Under the pieces are notes generated by a model, which was not told the origin of the DNA, ran no database searches, and saw nothing but the letters and a program-made list of their open reading frames with translations. From assembly GCF_015354245.1 (NCBI RefSeq), contig NZ_JADKYZ010000009.1, forward strand, positions 1 to 64,000: a stretch of DNA of 64,000 bases. The letters are read 5' to 3'. Shown in pieces: positions 7,066 through 15,216 of the stretch; positions within the stretch are counted from its first letter, which is position 1, and each line of letters starts with the position of its first letter. The stretch comes from Diaphorobacter caeni (GTDB lineage Bacteria; Pseudomonadota; Gammaproteobacteria; Burkholderiales; Burkholderiaceae_C). The translations under genes were made by a program, and so were the position numbers.

Positions 7066-8151
7066 ATGAGCGACCCGCCATTCACCCTTGTCATCAAGAC
7101 CAAGTTGGCGCCGCCACGGGTGGGGGGGGCGTTGGTGCGTCGTGAGCAGATTTTGGCGGCGCTGCAAACGCGGCCACATGATGCGCTGACTTTGATTCTG
7201 GGGCCTGGAGGATCAGGCAAGACCGTTTTGTGTGCTTTGTGGCGGCAGCAGCTGGTAATCAGTGGTTGTGATGTGGCCTGGTACAACCTGGGCGCGGAAG
7301 ATGATGATGAGGCGCAGTTTGTGGACTACATCGCGGCCAGTTTGCAGTCTGCAGGCCTTGCGCTGGGTGCTGACGCGGCGGGGCTCTATAACCGCTCTGG
7401 CGGTAAGTCGTTAGATGCGTTTCTTGCGGTGCTGGTCAATGCCTTGCAGCAGCATGAGCGGCCTCTGTATCTGATGCTGGAGGATTTTCACTACATCCGC
7501 TCATCCGCGATCACACACTTCATCGATAAGCTGGCCGCCCTGGCGCCGCCAAATTTTCATCTTGTGATCAGCTCGCGGGTGCGGCCATCGCTGGATCTGG
7601 TGCCGCTGCGCGTGAAGAATCAGTTGAGTGAATTCAGCTTCAGCGATCTTCGCTTTACGCTGGAGGAATCGATGAGCTTTATGCGCAATCAGCGCATTGA
7701 CCATCTGACGCCCACGCAGTTGCGCACGTTGCATCAGTTGACGGACGGCTGGCCCGCAGGTTTGCAACTGGCGGCGTTTTCGCTGCGCAAGACGCAGGAT
7801 GCCGATGCGTATCTGCGGCGCTTTACCGAGACGCTGACCCCAAGCCGCGATCACAGCCTGCGCGACTACTTGAGCGAGTGCATCTCTGATCATCTGAACG
7901 ATGAAGAGCTGGATTTTCTCGTGCGCACCTCGGCTTGCCGGCGCTTTAACCGCGCGCTGTGCGAGCAGATTACCGGCAATGAGCGTGCGGGCGAATTGCT
8001 GGAGAAGTTCGAGGCGGAGCACCTGTTTTTGCTGCCGATTCTCGGCGGTGGTGCTGGTCGATCCGGATCGCTTCGTTTTGCCTGTGCCGCCGCCCAATCA
8101 GGTGCTCAAACTGGAGAATCAGAGCATTCTTTGATCTGGGTAGCACTGTAA
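7066..8151 (+). pseudogene. MalT/LuxR-type STAND ATPase regulator, truncated
   Basis: The frame gives about 361 residues from the ATG at 7066 (GGAGA upstream). It has the MalT-like N-terminus (TLVIKTKLAPPRVGGALVRR), a Walker A (ILGPGGSGKTVL, about residue 45), a Walker B-like stretch (LYLMLEDFHYI), ISSRVRP and LTDGWPAGLQLAAFSL, all diagnostic of the STAND ATPase of MalT-family transcription activators, which are about 900 residues and end in a LuxR DNA-binding domain. Here homology stops near 8040 (after EAEHLFLLPIL) and the sensor repeats and LuxR domain are missing. Downstream, in another frame, VDPDRFVLPVPPPNQVLKLE looks like the tail of a different gene, so a deletion probably joined the two. 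It cannot bind DNA as a normal MalT would. Confidence 0.8.
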
Positions 8152-8293
8152 CTGCTTGTCGTTGTTTGACACGTTCCTGTCAGCGTGATACCGTGCCCCC
8201 AGACAGATTCAGTTCAACGTATCTATCAGAGGTACAGAGGGGAAAATTCAGTGAGGAAGAGAGTCCAAACCTCTTTTCCAACAGACTCTATTT

Positions 8294-8321
8294 AGTAGAT
8301 ACGATGTATATTATGTTTAAT
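8294..8321 (+). repeat. dif-like XerCD site, left prophage boundary
   Basis: TGTATA at 8305-8310 followed by TTATGTTTAAT (8311-8321) matches the centre and XerD arm of the E. coli dif site with one mismatch in the arm. The XerC-side arm (8294-8304) matches poorly. The same core recurs in direct orientation at 16976-16992. The spacing and the filamentous-phage genes between them indicate prophage junctions. Confidence 0.75.
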
Positions 8322-8352
8322 CACAAAATCACTTCGGCGACGCTTCACGGCC

Positions 8353-9699
8353 CTAGTGCTTCCCCTGATTCCGCGTCTCAAACCCCAATTGACAACCTAC
8401 CGTCAGTGTGCATCTCAAACATGAGCGCCCTTTACTCATGTTTCGCTCACCATCACAAGCCGGTTTGCCCCACCTCACGTACCTAATCGACGATCTGCCA
8501 GCGACACGCGAGCAGATCGCTCGCCACCTTGACATAGCACCCCGAACGCTCGACAGGTACATCAAAGACGAGCAAGCGCCGCGCGCCATCATGTTGGCGC
8601 TTTTCTGGGAGTCAGTCAGATCGAAAATTCGCCGGCCGCCTGCACTGACCACGAAGGTTTGCAGCACCTGGCCTGCCTTGCGAAGCTCGCCAGTCAGATG
8701 CACCAGCTTGCCAAACAACGGATCGACCGTCTGCGATGCAGGTGGCGGCGCACTCGCAGCAGTCACCGGCGGCTCATGACGACCGGCCTCCAGAGCCTTC
8801 GCTTTCTGATACTCATCAGCCGTCATAGATGGAAATTCGCGCTTCTCGCGTGGCTTGAAGCCAGTCACCTGCATACCCGCAGGCCCCTGCTTCGCCTCCT
8901 TCGTGCCGTACCACGTATAGCCCGGCTTAGGCGAGAACGCCCAGAAACAAAGCAACGCAGTGACTGCCATCACCGCCCATTTCACCCTGTTGAAATGCAC
9001 GATCATCGGCTTGACGTCCTGCGCCTTTGCCTCTGAGCTTCCATTGCTCTGCGTGTTGCTCTGATACAGGCCAAAGTACTGCGCTTCGTACTTGCGTTCG
9101 TCCTGCTGAATCTGTGCGCCACGATAGCCCGCGTGCACCTTACGGATGTACTTATGGGCCTTCCCGAGAATGTCAGCTTTGCGCACCTTCACGAGCATGG
9201 CCAGCAGCTGCGCGATTGGCTGGTTGATATCCCTGAATGACTGAGTCATCAAGAGAACGTCTGCGTTGAAATGGCGGTGCAACTTGAACCACTGAACAAC
9301 GCTATCGGGCGTGCCAACTTTCGGAAAAGCTACATGACACTCATCTATCACGTAGAGTGGCCCCTGCCCCGTTGCGCTGCGCCACGTTGTGAAGAAGTCC
9401 CAAACAGTGCCGAAGGTAAACACGTTTTCTGGTGGTGGTTCTGGGTCGCGGTCCGTCCAAAGTTGAAACGCTGGCCGCGCTGCTATGTCCGTTGCATCCC
9501 AATCACCAAGGCGGTTTGCAGGACGCGTGCGCACTTCAATCAGATCGCGGTAAGCCGGATCGATGGCAGCGAACGACTCAACATTGAGCGGCAGATTGGT
9601 GATGACCATGCGGCCTTTTTTGAGAGCATCGAGCACATGGAAAACAACGGCTTCATAACTCTTGCCAGAGCCAGGAATGCCCTCCAAACCGTTGATCAT
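8353..9699 (-). CDS. zot: Zot-family assembly ATPase (pI) with replaced C-terminus
   Basis: The frame is 448 residues. Residues 1 to about 363 are a normal Zot/gpI protein: Walker A GIPGSGKS near the N-terminus, Walker B LYVIDECHVAF, a transmembrane segment around residues 240-257 (KWAVMAVTALLCFWAF), then a periplasmic part ending with GGRRIFDLTDSQ. Zot/pI drives extrusion of filamentous phage through the inner membrane. After DLTDSQ the family normally has a short Cys-containing end; here the frame instead reads about 84 residues of antisense of the convergent HTH gene. The start overlaps the end of the pVI-like gene by 4 bases. The ATPase part looks intact; whether the altered tail still functions is unknown. 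Confidence 0.85.
   Translation of the reverse strand: MINGLEGIPGSGKSYEAVVFHVLDALKKGRMVITNLPLNVESFAAIDPAYRDLIEVRTRPANRLGDWDATDIAARPAFQLWTDRDPEPPPENVFTFGTVWDFFTTWRSATGQGPLYVIDECHVAFPKVGTPDSVVQWFKLHRHFNADVLLMTQSFRDINQPIAQLLAMLVKVRKADILGKAHKYIRKVHAGYRGAQIQQDERKYEAQYFGLYQSNTQSNGSSEAKAQDVKPMIVHFNRVKWAVMAVTALLCFWAFSPKPGYTWYGTKEAKQGPAGMQVTGFKPREKREFPSMTADEYQKAKALEAGRHEPPVTAASAPPPASQTVDPLFGKLVHLTGELRKAGQVLQTFVVSAGGRRIFDLTDSQKSANMMARGACSSLMYLSSVRGAMSRWRAICSRVAGRSSIRYVRWGKPACDGERNMSKGRSCLRCTLTVGCQLGFETRNQGKH
8438..8614 (+). pseudogene. Phage HTH protein (DUF3653-like), C-terminus lost
   Basis: From the ATG at 8438 the frame reads MFRSPSQAGLPHLTYLIDDL, then a helix-turn-helix (REQIARHLDIAPRTLDRYIK) and MLALFWES, typical of a small phage-encoded HTH family common in filamentous phages of this group. 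Family members continue with another 50 or more residues after the LFWE motif. Here the frame enters antisense zot sequence at about 8612 and continues meaninglessly to 8779. It lies just inside the left dif-like site and may have been a regulator. The break is the same joint that altered zot. Confidence 0.65.
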
Positions 9700-10031
9700 G
9701 ATCCAAGCCTTGTGAACGGAATCAATTGAAGAATGAGCCGAATGCCGATGGCTGCTACGACGATGGGCACAGCAACAGAAAGGCCTGACAGCTGCATGAC
9801 ATTGACGATTTCGGGCGGCATGATTGACCAGTCACTCGCGTGACCTTGGAGGCCAGATAGATCGAGTGCATTGGCTGCAGAAACAGCGACTCCGAGCAGT
9901 TGCTCGAGCACCCAGCAAACACCATCGCCGAGGAAATCCCACGCTGCTTTGAAGATCGCGACAAAGATATCGCCAAACCAAGAAAAAAGCTTATCGAACG
10001 CGGTTTTGAGCCAGTCCAAAAGGGTTTGCAT
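9696..10031 (-). CDS. DUF2523 minor coat protein (pVI-like)
   Basis: A 111-residue protein with amphipathic and hydrophobic helices (LFSWFGDIFVAIFKAAWDFL near the start, LSVAVPIVVAAIGIRLILQL at the end), matching the DUF2523 family that occupies the pVI position between the adhesin and Zot in inoviruses. It would sit in the inner membrane before assembly and at the adhesin end of the virion. The ATG at 10031 follows the stop of the pIII 3' fragment by 3 bases, and its stop overlaps the zot start, so this was one coupled operon pIII-pVI-zot. The IS upstream now separates it from its promoter side. Confidence 0.8.
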   Translation of the reverse strand: MQTLLDWLKTAFDKLFSWFGDIFVAIFKAAWDFLGDGVCWVLEQLLGVAVSAANALDLSGLQGHASDWSIMPPEIVNVMQLSGLSVAVPIVVAAIGIRLILQLIPFTRLGS

Positions 10032-10034
10032 ATC

Positions 10035-10203
10035 TCAACCTCCAAAGACCAACCGACGCGCCAACACGAGCGCGGAAATGATGGTGAAAGCCCGAAGCAC
10101 AGACCACACGGCAGGATCGGGCATCAGGTTGAAAGAGCCGAAATTCCAATGACCGCCGAAATCCAAATCAATCTGCCAAGAAGGCTGCATTCCGCCATCG
10201 CCA
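10035..10203 (-). pseudogene. 3' part of the pIII-like adhesin gene, severed by the IS
   Basis: Joining the coding strand at 11529 to this segment through one copy of the 3-base duplication gives an uninterrupted frame: ...LMPSVGDGGMQPSWQIDLDF and then an ending with a membrane anchor (VWSVLRAFTIISALVLARRL, then VFGG) and a TGA at 10035-10037. This is the normal end of a pIII-like protein, whose C-terminal helix holds it in the inner membrane until assembly. On its own the fragment has no start. Confidence 0.8.
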
Positions 10204-10228
10204 TGAATCACACCGGGTTTGGTGGAGG

Positions 10229-11155
10229 CTAGATTGTTGAAGTACAGGCGTCAGCCTGCACAGGTTTTGCAGCTCGCTGCCGCCAGTAGTTTGCCTCAGC
10301 TTCTGCCGGCGGTATATGCCCTATGGGCTCCAGTAGTCTGGTGTGGTTAAACCAATGCACCCACTGCAGCGTTGCCAGCTCCAGTGATTCACGTGTTTTC
10401 CACGGCCCACGTTTGTAGATGACCTCCGTTTTGTACAAGCCGTTGATAGTCTCCGCCAGGGCGTTATCGTAGGAATCACCTGTGCTGCCTACAGATGGCA
10501 TGAGCCCCGCTTCTGCCAAACGCTCGGTATAGCGCACTGAAACATATTGACTACCTCTGTCCGAGTGGTGAATCAGTCGGGACTCTTGCTGCGGCTGTCT
10601 TGCGTGCAGCGCTTGCTCCAATGCATCCATCACAAAATCGGTCCGCATGTGGTTGCTGACTCGCCAACCCACAATCCGGCGGGCATAGACGTCAATCACA
10701 AAAGCCACAAACATCTGGCCTTGCCATGTCGAGACATAGGTGAAGTCAGACACCCAAAGCTGGTCTGGGCGCTGTGCTTTGAACTGGCGATTGACCAAGT
10801 CCAGTGGACATGGCCGGGCTGCATCGGGCAGAGTGGTTCGGACCTTCTTGCCTCTGCGCGCTCCTTGCAGCCCAAGCCTTCGCATCAGGCGCTGCACGGT
10901 ACAGCGGGCAATTGACAAGCCCTCTCGGTGCATCTGCCTCCAGACTTTGACGACCCCGTAGACCTGCCAATTGGCATGCCAGACACGTTGAATATCGCTA
11001 CAGTGCTCGGCATCGGATTGGCTGCGCTTGCAGCGCAGCCAGGGGCAGGCTCTCTGCTGAACCCTGCACCTGTAGCCCGACGGGGCAATCTGCAGCAGCC
11101 TGCAAATTGGCTCGACCCCATAGGCACCTCGATACCTGTCGACGAAGTCAATCAA
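10229..11155 (-). CDS. IS3-family transposase OrfB (DDE integrase)
   Basis: A 308-residue protein with an N-terminal HTH_21-type region ([20 protein letters not shown], then [12 protein letters not shown]) and an rve integrase core: DFTYV (Asp), [11 protein letters not shown] (Asp) and [15 protein letters not shown] (Glu), the complete DDE triad. It catalyses transposition as the OrfAB fusion. The frame overlaps OrfA by 4 bases (ATGA); a run of six T followed by C in OrfA just upstream (near 11195) is a likely -1 frameshift site that makes the fusion. All motifs are intact, so the element may be active. Confidence 0.93.
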   Translation of the reverse strand: MIDFVDRYRGAYGVEPICRLLQIAPSGYRCRVQQRACPWLRCKRSQSDAEHCSDIQRVWHANWQVYGVVKVWRQMHREGLSIARCTVQRLMRRLGLQGARRGKKVRTTLPDAARPCPLDLVNRQFKAQRPDQLWVSDFTYVSTWQGQMFVAFVIDVYARRIVGWRVSNHMRTDFVMDALEQALHARQPQQESRLIHHSDRGSQYVSVRYTERLAEAGLMPSVGSTGDSYDNALAETINGLYKTEVIYKRGPWKTRESLELATLQWVHWFNHTRLLEPIGHIPPAEAEANYWRQRAAKPVQADACTSTI

Positions 11156-11478
11156 CTCTTGATGCGACGGTCGAGCTCCGCCTGGGCGAAAAAAGCGCTC
11201 GCAGCCTTCAGGATGTCGTTGGCCCGACGCAGCTCCTTGACTTCGCGCTCGAGTTGCCTGAGATGTTCACGCTCATCTGTGGTCAAGCCAGGACGCTGTC
11301 CTGCGTCAATCTCAACACGCTGGACCCAACTGTTCAACGTGGTGACGCTGCAACCAATCTTGGGCGCAATGGATTCACAGGCCGCCCATAACGATGAATA
11401 GCTGGAGCGGCACTCCTGCACTAGGCGGACTGCACGTTCACGCACTTCTGGCGAGAATTTATTGGCTTTACTGTTCAT
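11152..11478 (-). CDS. IS3-family transposase OrfA
   Basis: A 108-residue protein: [20 protein letters not shown], then [20 protein letters not shown] and NSWVQRVE form the helix-turn-helix; a leucine-zipper-like coiled coil follows ([19 protein letters not shown]). It binds the terminal repeats and, by frameshifting, supplies the N-terminus of OrfAB. The ATG at 11478 lies 24 bases inside the right terminal repeat. It is a distant relative of the stub at 6668-6814. Confidence 0.92.
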   Translation of the reverse strand: MNSKANKFSPEVRERAVRLVQECRSSYSSLWAACESIAPKIGCSVTTLNSWVQRVEIDAGQRPGLTTDEREHLRQLEREVKELRRANDILKAASAFFAQAELDRRIKS

Positions 11479-11509
11479 GACTCAATCCTCTCAAAGGGTT
11501 GAGCCTCCA

Positions 11510-12664
11510 TTAAACACGGTGTGATTCACCAACACTGGGCATCAACGATGACGCGAGCGAGCCAAGACCAGATGATTTGAGATCAGCGGACTTGGCATCC
11601 CAAACGCCCTTCACACCGTTTGGATACTTTTTTTCCCAAAGCTTTGGCATTGCACCGCCCGGTGCGCCGGGAGCATTCAGATCGTCATCACCGTCACCGC
11701 TGCCTGAGCCGCTGCCACCCTGCCCTCGTGTCTCGCCTGATTGATCTGTTGGGCCGCGGCATATCGCCGAACGTGGATGCTCACCGCAATACTGATCGCG
11801 GCTCATGTTCGTTGTCGTGATGGTGCCGCCACCGCCGCCGCTTGGATTTCCGCTATTGCTGATATTCGTTGTGGTCACCGTGCATTGCTCACCCTTGCAC
11901 GTCACATCTGTTGTCGTGGTGCTGGTGTTGCCATTGGCATCGGTCGTGTTGCGCTTGTCTGAGGCCGTTGTGGTGCCGCTGGATGCGTCGATGCACACGT
12001 CCTTACCGTTGACCGTTCCGGCTTGCCCCTTGCATGGTGGATCAGGCTCCATAGGCTTGGGCTTGTCATCAGTGCCAGGAGCGTCATCAAGACCCGGAAC
12101 ACATGCAAGACCGGCGCCGTCTGTATCGGCCCAGCTTGTACCGTCCGAATGCCATACCTTCGCATCCTTGTCCATGCTGAACGACATATCTGCAGTGAAC
12201 GTGTGTTTGCAGCCCGGCGGCGGAAGATAGCCTTCTTTGCCGAATCTGACCTCCGGATCGACATCCATACAAACCTTGATCGGCTCACCAATTGGCACTT
12301 TTCCGGGAACGCGGCCTTCACGATTGCCGTTTTCCCAGCTGTTGTAAAGCATGCCAAGAACACGGCATTTTTCATCATCAGTAGGCTCGACCTCCGGGGG
12401 GACGCATGCGGCTCCAGTGGCCTGTTTTGACAGGATCGGTGCCCAAGCAATGTTTCCATTAGTCGATGCGATCATCTTGCATTGACCATTGACAGGGCCG
12501 CCAGTAGTCCAAATGCCTTTTACGAGTGCGGAGCAAACATCTGCCTGTGTCAGCTTGTCGCCCGTGGCAGTCGCATTCCAGTTAGCGTAATAGAGCGTGC
12601 AGGTGGTTTGCGCACCAGCAGGCAACACAAATAGCGCAAACAGCAGCGCGAAAATTTTGATCAT
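11510..12664 (-). CDS. pIII-like phage adhesin (attachment protein), 3' end cut by IS3
   Basis: From the ATG at 12664 (GAGG upstream) the product has a Sec signal peptide (MIKIFALLFALFVLPAGAQT), a Cys-rich N-terminal half (residues 20-210) that would carry receptor-binding domains, Pro/Asp-rich and Thr/Ser/Gly-rich linkers (GGGGGTITTTN, GGSGSGSGDGDDD), and a C-terminal region. After LMPSVG (11529) the frame enters the IS terminal repeat and stops at 11510, so the membrane anchor is missing. pIII binds the pilus and Tol receptors and releases the virion from the membrane. The truncated product would be secreted to the periplasm without an anchor. A TTG two codons earlier is a less likely start. 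Confidence 0.8.
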   Translation of the reverse strand: MIKIFALLFALFVLPAGAQTTCTLYYANWNATATGDKLTQADVCSALVKGIWTTGGPVNGQCKMIASTNGNIAWAPILSKQATGAACVPPEVEPTDDEKCRVLGMLYNSWENGNREGRVPGKVPIGEPIKVCMDVDPEVRFGKEGYLPPPGCKHTFTADMSFSMDKDAKVWHSDGTSWADTDGAGLACVPGLDDAPGTDDKPKPMEPDPPCKGQAGTVNGKDVCIDASSGTTTASDKRNTTDANGNTSTTTTDVTCKGEQCTVTTTNISNSGNPSGGGGGTITTTNMSRDQYCGEHPRSAICRGPTDQSGETRGQGGSGSGSGDGDDDLNAPGAPGGAMPKLWEKKYPNGVKGVWDAKSADLKSSGLGSLASSLMPSVGESHRV

Positions 12665-12666
12665 CT

Positions 12667-12762
12667 TCAACCTCGCGCAAGGCTGAAAAACACCATTGCC
12701 CCGATAGCGCCGATCAGCGCAAAACAGGCGTGGATCAGCGTTATCAGGGCAATGAAAAGCAT
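12667..12762 (-). CDS. Tiny hydrophobic phage protein (pVII/pIX-like)
   Basis: A 31-residue ORF, MLFIALITLIHACFALIGAI at its start and ending FFSLARG, almost wholly hydrophobic with one basic residue near the end. It lies between the major coat gene and the pIII gene, ends 2 bases before the pIII ATG, and its size matches the pVII/pIX minor coat proteins that cap inovirus virions. The ribosome-binding site is weak (GGGG about 8 bases upstream). The identification rests on size, hydrophobicity and position. Confidence 0.5.
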   Translation of the reverse strand: MLFIALITLIHACFALIGAIGAMVFFSLARG

Positions 12763-12775
12763 CAGCGAACCCCGA

Positions 12776-13024
12776 TTAGATTTTGCTGATGATGCGCTTG
12801 ACGATGCTCGGACCCTTGATAACGAATGCGATGGTCACGATGATGGCGGCGAGAGCCAGGATCTTGGTGGCGAGGCCGGAAAGGTCGATCTGATCGAACA
12901 GGCTGTCAATGCCGGTCGCTTGAGCGTGAGCACCCGTAGCGGCCATCACCAGCGCACCAGCGGTGCAGACGCGAGCCATGTTGCGCACAGCCAGAGCGCG
13001 CAGAGTTTGCAGTTTTGCCTTCAT
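12776..13024 (-). CDS. Major coat protein (pVIII-like)
   Basis: An 82-residue preprotein: a long signal peptide ending in AATGAHA (cleavage after about residue 35), then a mature part of about 47 residues with an acidic amphipathic start (ATGIDSLFDQIDLSG), a membrane helix (ILALAAIIVTIAFVI) and a basic DNA-contacting end (KGPSIVKRIISKI). This is the classic layout of the filamentous phage major coat protein. GGAG precedes the ATG. Two small membrane-protein genes flank it in the same transcript. Confidence 0.85.
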   Translation of the reverse strand: MKAKLQTLRALAVRNMARVCTAGALVMAATGAHAQATGIDSLFDQIDLSGLATKILALAAIIVTIAFVIKGPSIVKRIISKI

Positions 13025-13101
13025 AGAAATCTCCAGAAAAAAGTAAGGATGGAAAGGTGCGAAATTGCACCGGCAAGGCCCAAAGCCTTGACGCTGGAAT
13101 C

Positions 13102-13317
13102 TCAGATAGTGCGGATCAGCCGAACGATCCAGCCAGCCACCAGACCGGCAACGGCCAGGAAGAAGACGAGGCCGAAACCCAGCGTTGTGGCTTGCGCCAG
13201 AGAGGCCGCAGAGATGCCCATTTCTGCGAGCTGCTCGACCGTGACGTCGGTCAGCAAGACCTGATTGACAAGCTGACAAGGGGACTCGCTGACTTGGCAG
13301 ATGAAGACCTGAGCCAT
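13102..13317 (-). CDS. Phage membrane protein of unknown function (71 aa)
   Basis: A 71-residue protein with a Cys-containing N-terminal half (MAQVFICQVSESPCQLVNQV) and one strong C-terminal membrane helix (LGFGLVFFLAVAGLVAGWIV) followed by RLIRTI. The ATG at 13317 overlaps the stop of the zinc-ribbon ORF upstream (TGATG), which favours this start over a longer frame beginning at 13356. It is the gene before the major coat protein, a place often taken by minor structural or assembly proteins in inoviruses. No named family was recognised. Confidence 0.7.
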   Translation of the reverse strand: MAQVFICQVSESPCQLVNQVLLTDVTVEQLAEMGISAASLAQATTLGFGLVFFLAVAGLVAGWIVRLIRTI

Positions 13318-13430
13318 CACGTTTCCCCTTCCACGATCCAGCCGCAGGACGGGCAAAAAGGCTGCACGTCGTCATCAGCCGCGGGGCCTTCGTAACCACA
13401 TTCAGGACATTCGATTTCTTCATCGTCCAT
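13317..13430 (-). CDS. Small zinc-ribbon phage protein (37 aa)
   Basis: A 37-residue ORF with two CXXC pairs (CPECGYEG and CPSCGW) separated by an acidic stretch, i.e. a minimal zinc ribbon. The ribosome-binding site is near-perfect (AGGAGGTG, 2 bases before the ATG region) and the stop overlaps the next start by one base, so translation is clearly intended. Function is unknown; many phages carry such small zinc-ribbon proteins. Confidence 0.7.
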   Translation of the reverse strand: MDDEEIECPECGYEGPAADDDVQPFCPSCGWIVEGET

Positions 13431-13438
13431 GACACCTC

Positions 13439-13657
13439 CTAGTAGTCGTCGACAGTACCGAGACGATCCAAATCGATCACCTGGGCGAAGTCTTCCGGAT
13501 CGCAGTGATCCGCGAGTAGCTGGGCGACACGCTCAGGGTCATCTGTCACGCCGCCGCCCGCTTGCTGGAGCAACTGAACCCAGCACGGCTCACCGCCTTC
13601 CAAATCAGCGGCGAGGAATCGACCCGAGGTAGCAGACTGGATGACGTAGCGAGCCAT
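13439..13657 (-). CDS. Phage hypothetical protein (72 aa)
   Basis: A 72-residue soluble, acidic protein (starts MARYVIQSATSGRFLAADLE, contains DDPERVAQLLADHCDPEDFA). It lies in the early leftward block between the ssDNA-binding-like gene (11 bases upstream) and the zinc-ribbon gene (8 bases downstream). No family was recognised. Tight spacing and preserved frame support a real gene. Confidence 0.6.
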   Translation of the reverse strand: MARYVIQSATSGRFLAADLEGGEPCWVQLLQQAGGGVTDDPERVAQLLADHCDPEDFAQVIDLDRLGTVDDY

Positions 13658-13668
13658 CGCCCTACTCC

Positions 13669-13986
13669 TTACGCCTTCGCCTGCGATGCTGGCTTGATAG
13701 CCAGCAGCGTCAGCTTGGTGCCGTCAGACGAGGCCACCACATCAAATTCGCACTCGACGGGGACAGGTTTTCCCGCGCTCAGATGCGGAGCAAATGCCGT
13801 CCACTTTTCAATCTCGGTCGAATCACCCAGCTTGAAAGGGCGCGTCACTACGCCGATGGTCTTGCCGTTCGATTTCGATCCCATATCGACTGAGATATGA
13901 AACTTGGTGCTGTCATAGGTCGTGTTTTCGAACGTGCCTTTGCTGCTTTCGATACCGAACAGCAATGCATTGCTTTGCATCTTCAT
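13669..13986 (-). CDS. Phage ssDNA-binding-like protein (gV position)
   Basis: A 105-residue protein with predicted beta-strand-rich sequence (KFHISVDMGSKSNGKTIGVV, then VECEFDVVASSDGTKLTLLA). Size and position directly after the replication initiator match the gene V / RstB class, which coats phage single strands and controls the switch from replication to packaging. No signal or membrane helix. Function is inferred from size and synteny. Confidence 0.6.
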   Translation of the reverse strand: MKMQSNALLFGIESSKGTFENTTYDSTKFHISVDMGSKSNGKTIGVVTRPFKLGDSTEIEKWTAFAPHLSAGKPVPVECEFDVVASSDGTKLTLLAIKPASQAKA

Positions 13987-13995
13987 TTGCGATCC

Positions 13996-15216
13996 TTATG
14001 CGGCTAGCCGCGTGCGTGGTTGATAAATTGCAGGAGAGAGCGCGGTGAATGCCGCTTTGATTTCCGAGCCTGAAAATTTCTTCAGACGACCCGGCAAATT
14101 GCGATGAGAAACGAGCTCTATGAATTCGTCTTCACCGAGAAACTGGAAGGCCAGCGCAAGCGACTGAGAGGCGGTGTCGCTGAGCCAGCGCACTGCGCGA
14201 GTCACTTCGGCCTTGACGCTTTGCACTGCCTGTTTTGCTTTGACTTTGACCGGCTCGGGAGCCGTGATGCGGCCATGCTCGGCAAGCATTGCTGCATGCC
14301 AATCAGACGCGCCCGCGAAAAAAGCATCAGGGCGGCGCAGGATGTCGGCAGGCAGCTCGCGGAGCTTGTTCCCATAGCGGAGCTCGATGCGCTCCCAGTT
14401 GGTAGCGTCTTTTTTGCCGAAGAGCTGCACACCCTTTTCATAGGCGTTGGTCTGCTTGCCCGCTTCCTTGCTGCCAAAGTAGAAAGATCGACCACGACCG
14501 CCATCCACCCATGGGCCGACCGTGTTGGCATCTGGACGATGCCCCCTGATGTCCATCAGGCCCGCATGCCAGTCATCGCGCACACGATCCACGCCACCGC
14601 TGATGCCATCAAAGAAGTCGAGCGCCAGGTCAACGCGGGTAACCTTGCCGTCGTGTTCCTCAATCAGGTGAGCCATGCGATGCCGCCAATCGCCATTTGC
14701 GAATGTGCAGGCCGCGCCGTAGAGATTTGCATGAATCGTTTGACCTTGCGCTTGCTGGCGTGGTGATTCGCCCGATGCGAGGAAGCCGACCCATGCGCAT
14801 TCAGCGCCATTGCGCACGATTGACCAGCGAAAACGGTAGAAATCCTGGCCCTTCTTCAACTCAGGTTCAACGCTGAATTGACTGCCCAAGATGGCACAGA
14901 TTTTCTGGGCCAGCAGATGGGCTTGAGCACTTGCCGCGAAGTCTGCATCGGGCATCTCGCGAAGCATTTTTGCCACCTTGGCACGCTTCCAACGGACTAT
15001 GTCCATGTCCGCTTCCGACATGCTGTAGTCGTAGGAGTCGCGCTGCACCGGATCAGGGAAAAGTGTCTTAACCGTTGGGATCGGTGCGTGCTTTCGCTGG
15101 AACGTGACACGGAGCCAATCGACGTGCACCGCGTGGCCGGAGACCCGGCGATCAGCCTGCAGACGCAGCTTGATTTCGTTGCCTTCGAGGATCAGGGCTT
15201 GAGCGTTCTTTCTCAT
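13996..15216 (-). CDS. Phage replication initiation protein (RstA/pII-like, Rep_trans)
   Basis: A 406-residue protein. HAVHVDWLRVTFQRKH near the start, then KVTRVDLALDFFDG in the middle and ERIELRYGNKLRELP later are characteristic of the replication initiation factor family (PF02486) that nicks phage DNA to start rolling-circle replication. The C-terminal third is more helical and may give origin specificity. Its ATG overlaps the stop of the upstream gene (ATGA), and the ssDNA-binding-like gene follows after 9 bases. The hairpin-rich segment at 15764-15853, just upstream of this operon, is a candidate nicking site. Confidence 0.85.
   Translation of the reverse strand: MRKNAQALILEGNEIKLRLQADRRVSGHAVHVDWLRVTFQRKHAPIPTVKTLFPDPVQRDSYDYSMSEADMDIVRWKRAKVAKMLREMPDADFAASAQAHLLAQKICAILGSQFSVEPELKKGQDFYRFRWSIVRNGAECAWVGFLASGESPRQQAQGQTIHANLYGAACTFANGDWRHRMAHLIEEHDGKVTRVDLALDFFDGISGGVDRVRDDWHAGLMDIRGHRPDANTVGPWVDGGRGRSFYFGSKEAGKQTNAYEKGVQLFGKKDATNWERIELRYGNKLRELPADILRRPDAFFAGASDWHAAMLAEHGRITAPEPVKVKAKQAVQSVKAEVTRAVRWLSDTASQSLALAFQFLGEDEFIELVSHRNLPGRLKKFSGSEIKAAFTALSPAIYQPRTRLAA

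Larger units (their letters stand above)
10204..11528 (-). mobile_element. IS3-family insertion sequence inside the pIII gene
   Basis: A 1325-base element with 27-base imperfect inverted repeats (10204-10230 and 11502-11528; ends TGAATCACACCGGGTTT and its partner) and a 3-base target duplication CCA (10201-10203 and 11529-11531). It encodes OrfA and OrfB in overlapping frames. Intact ends, a perfect target duplication and full-length ORFs indicate a recent insertion. Confidence 0.93.
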
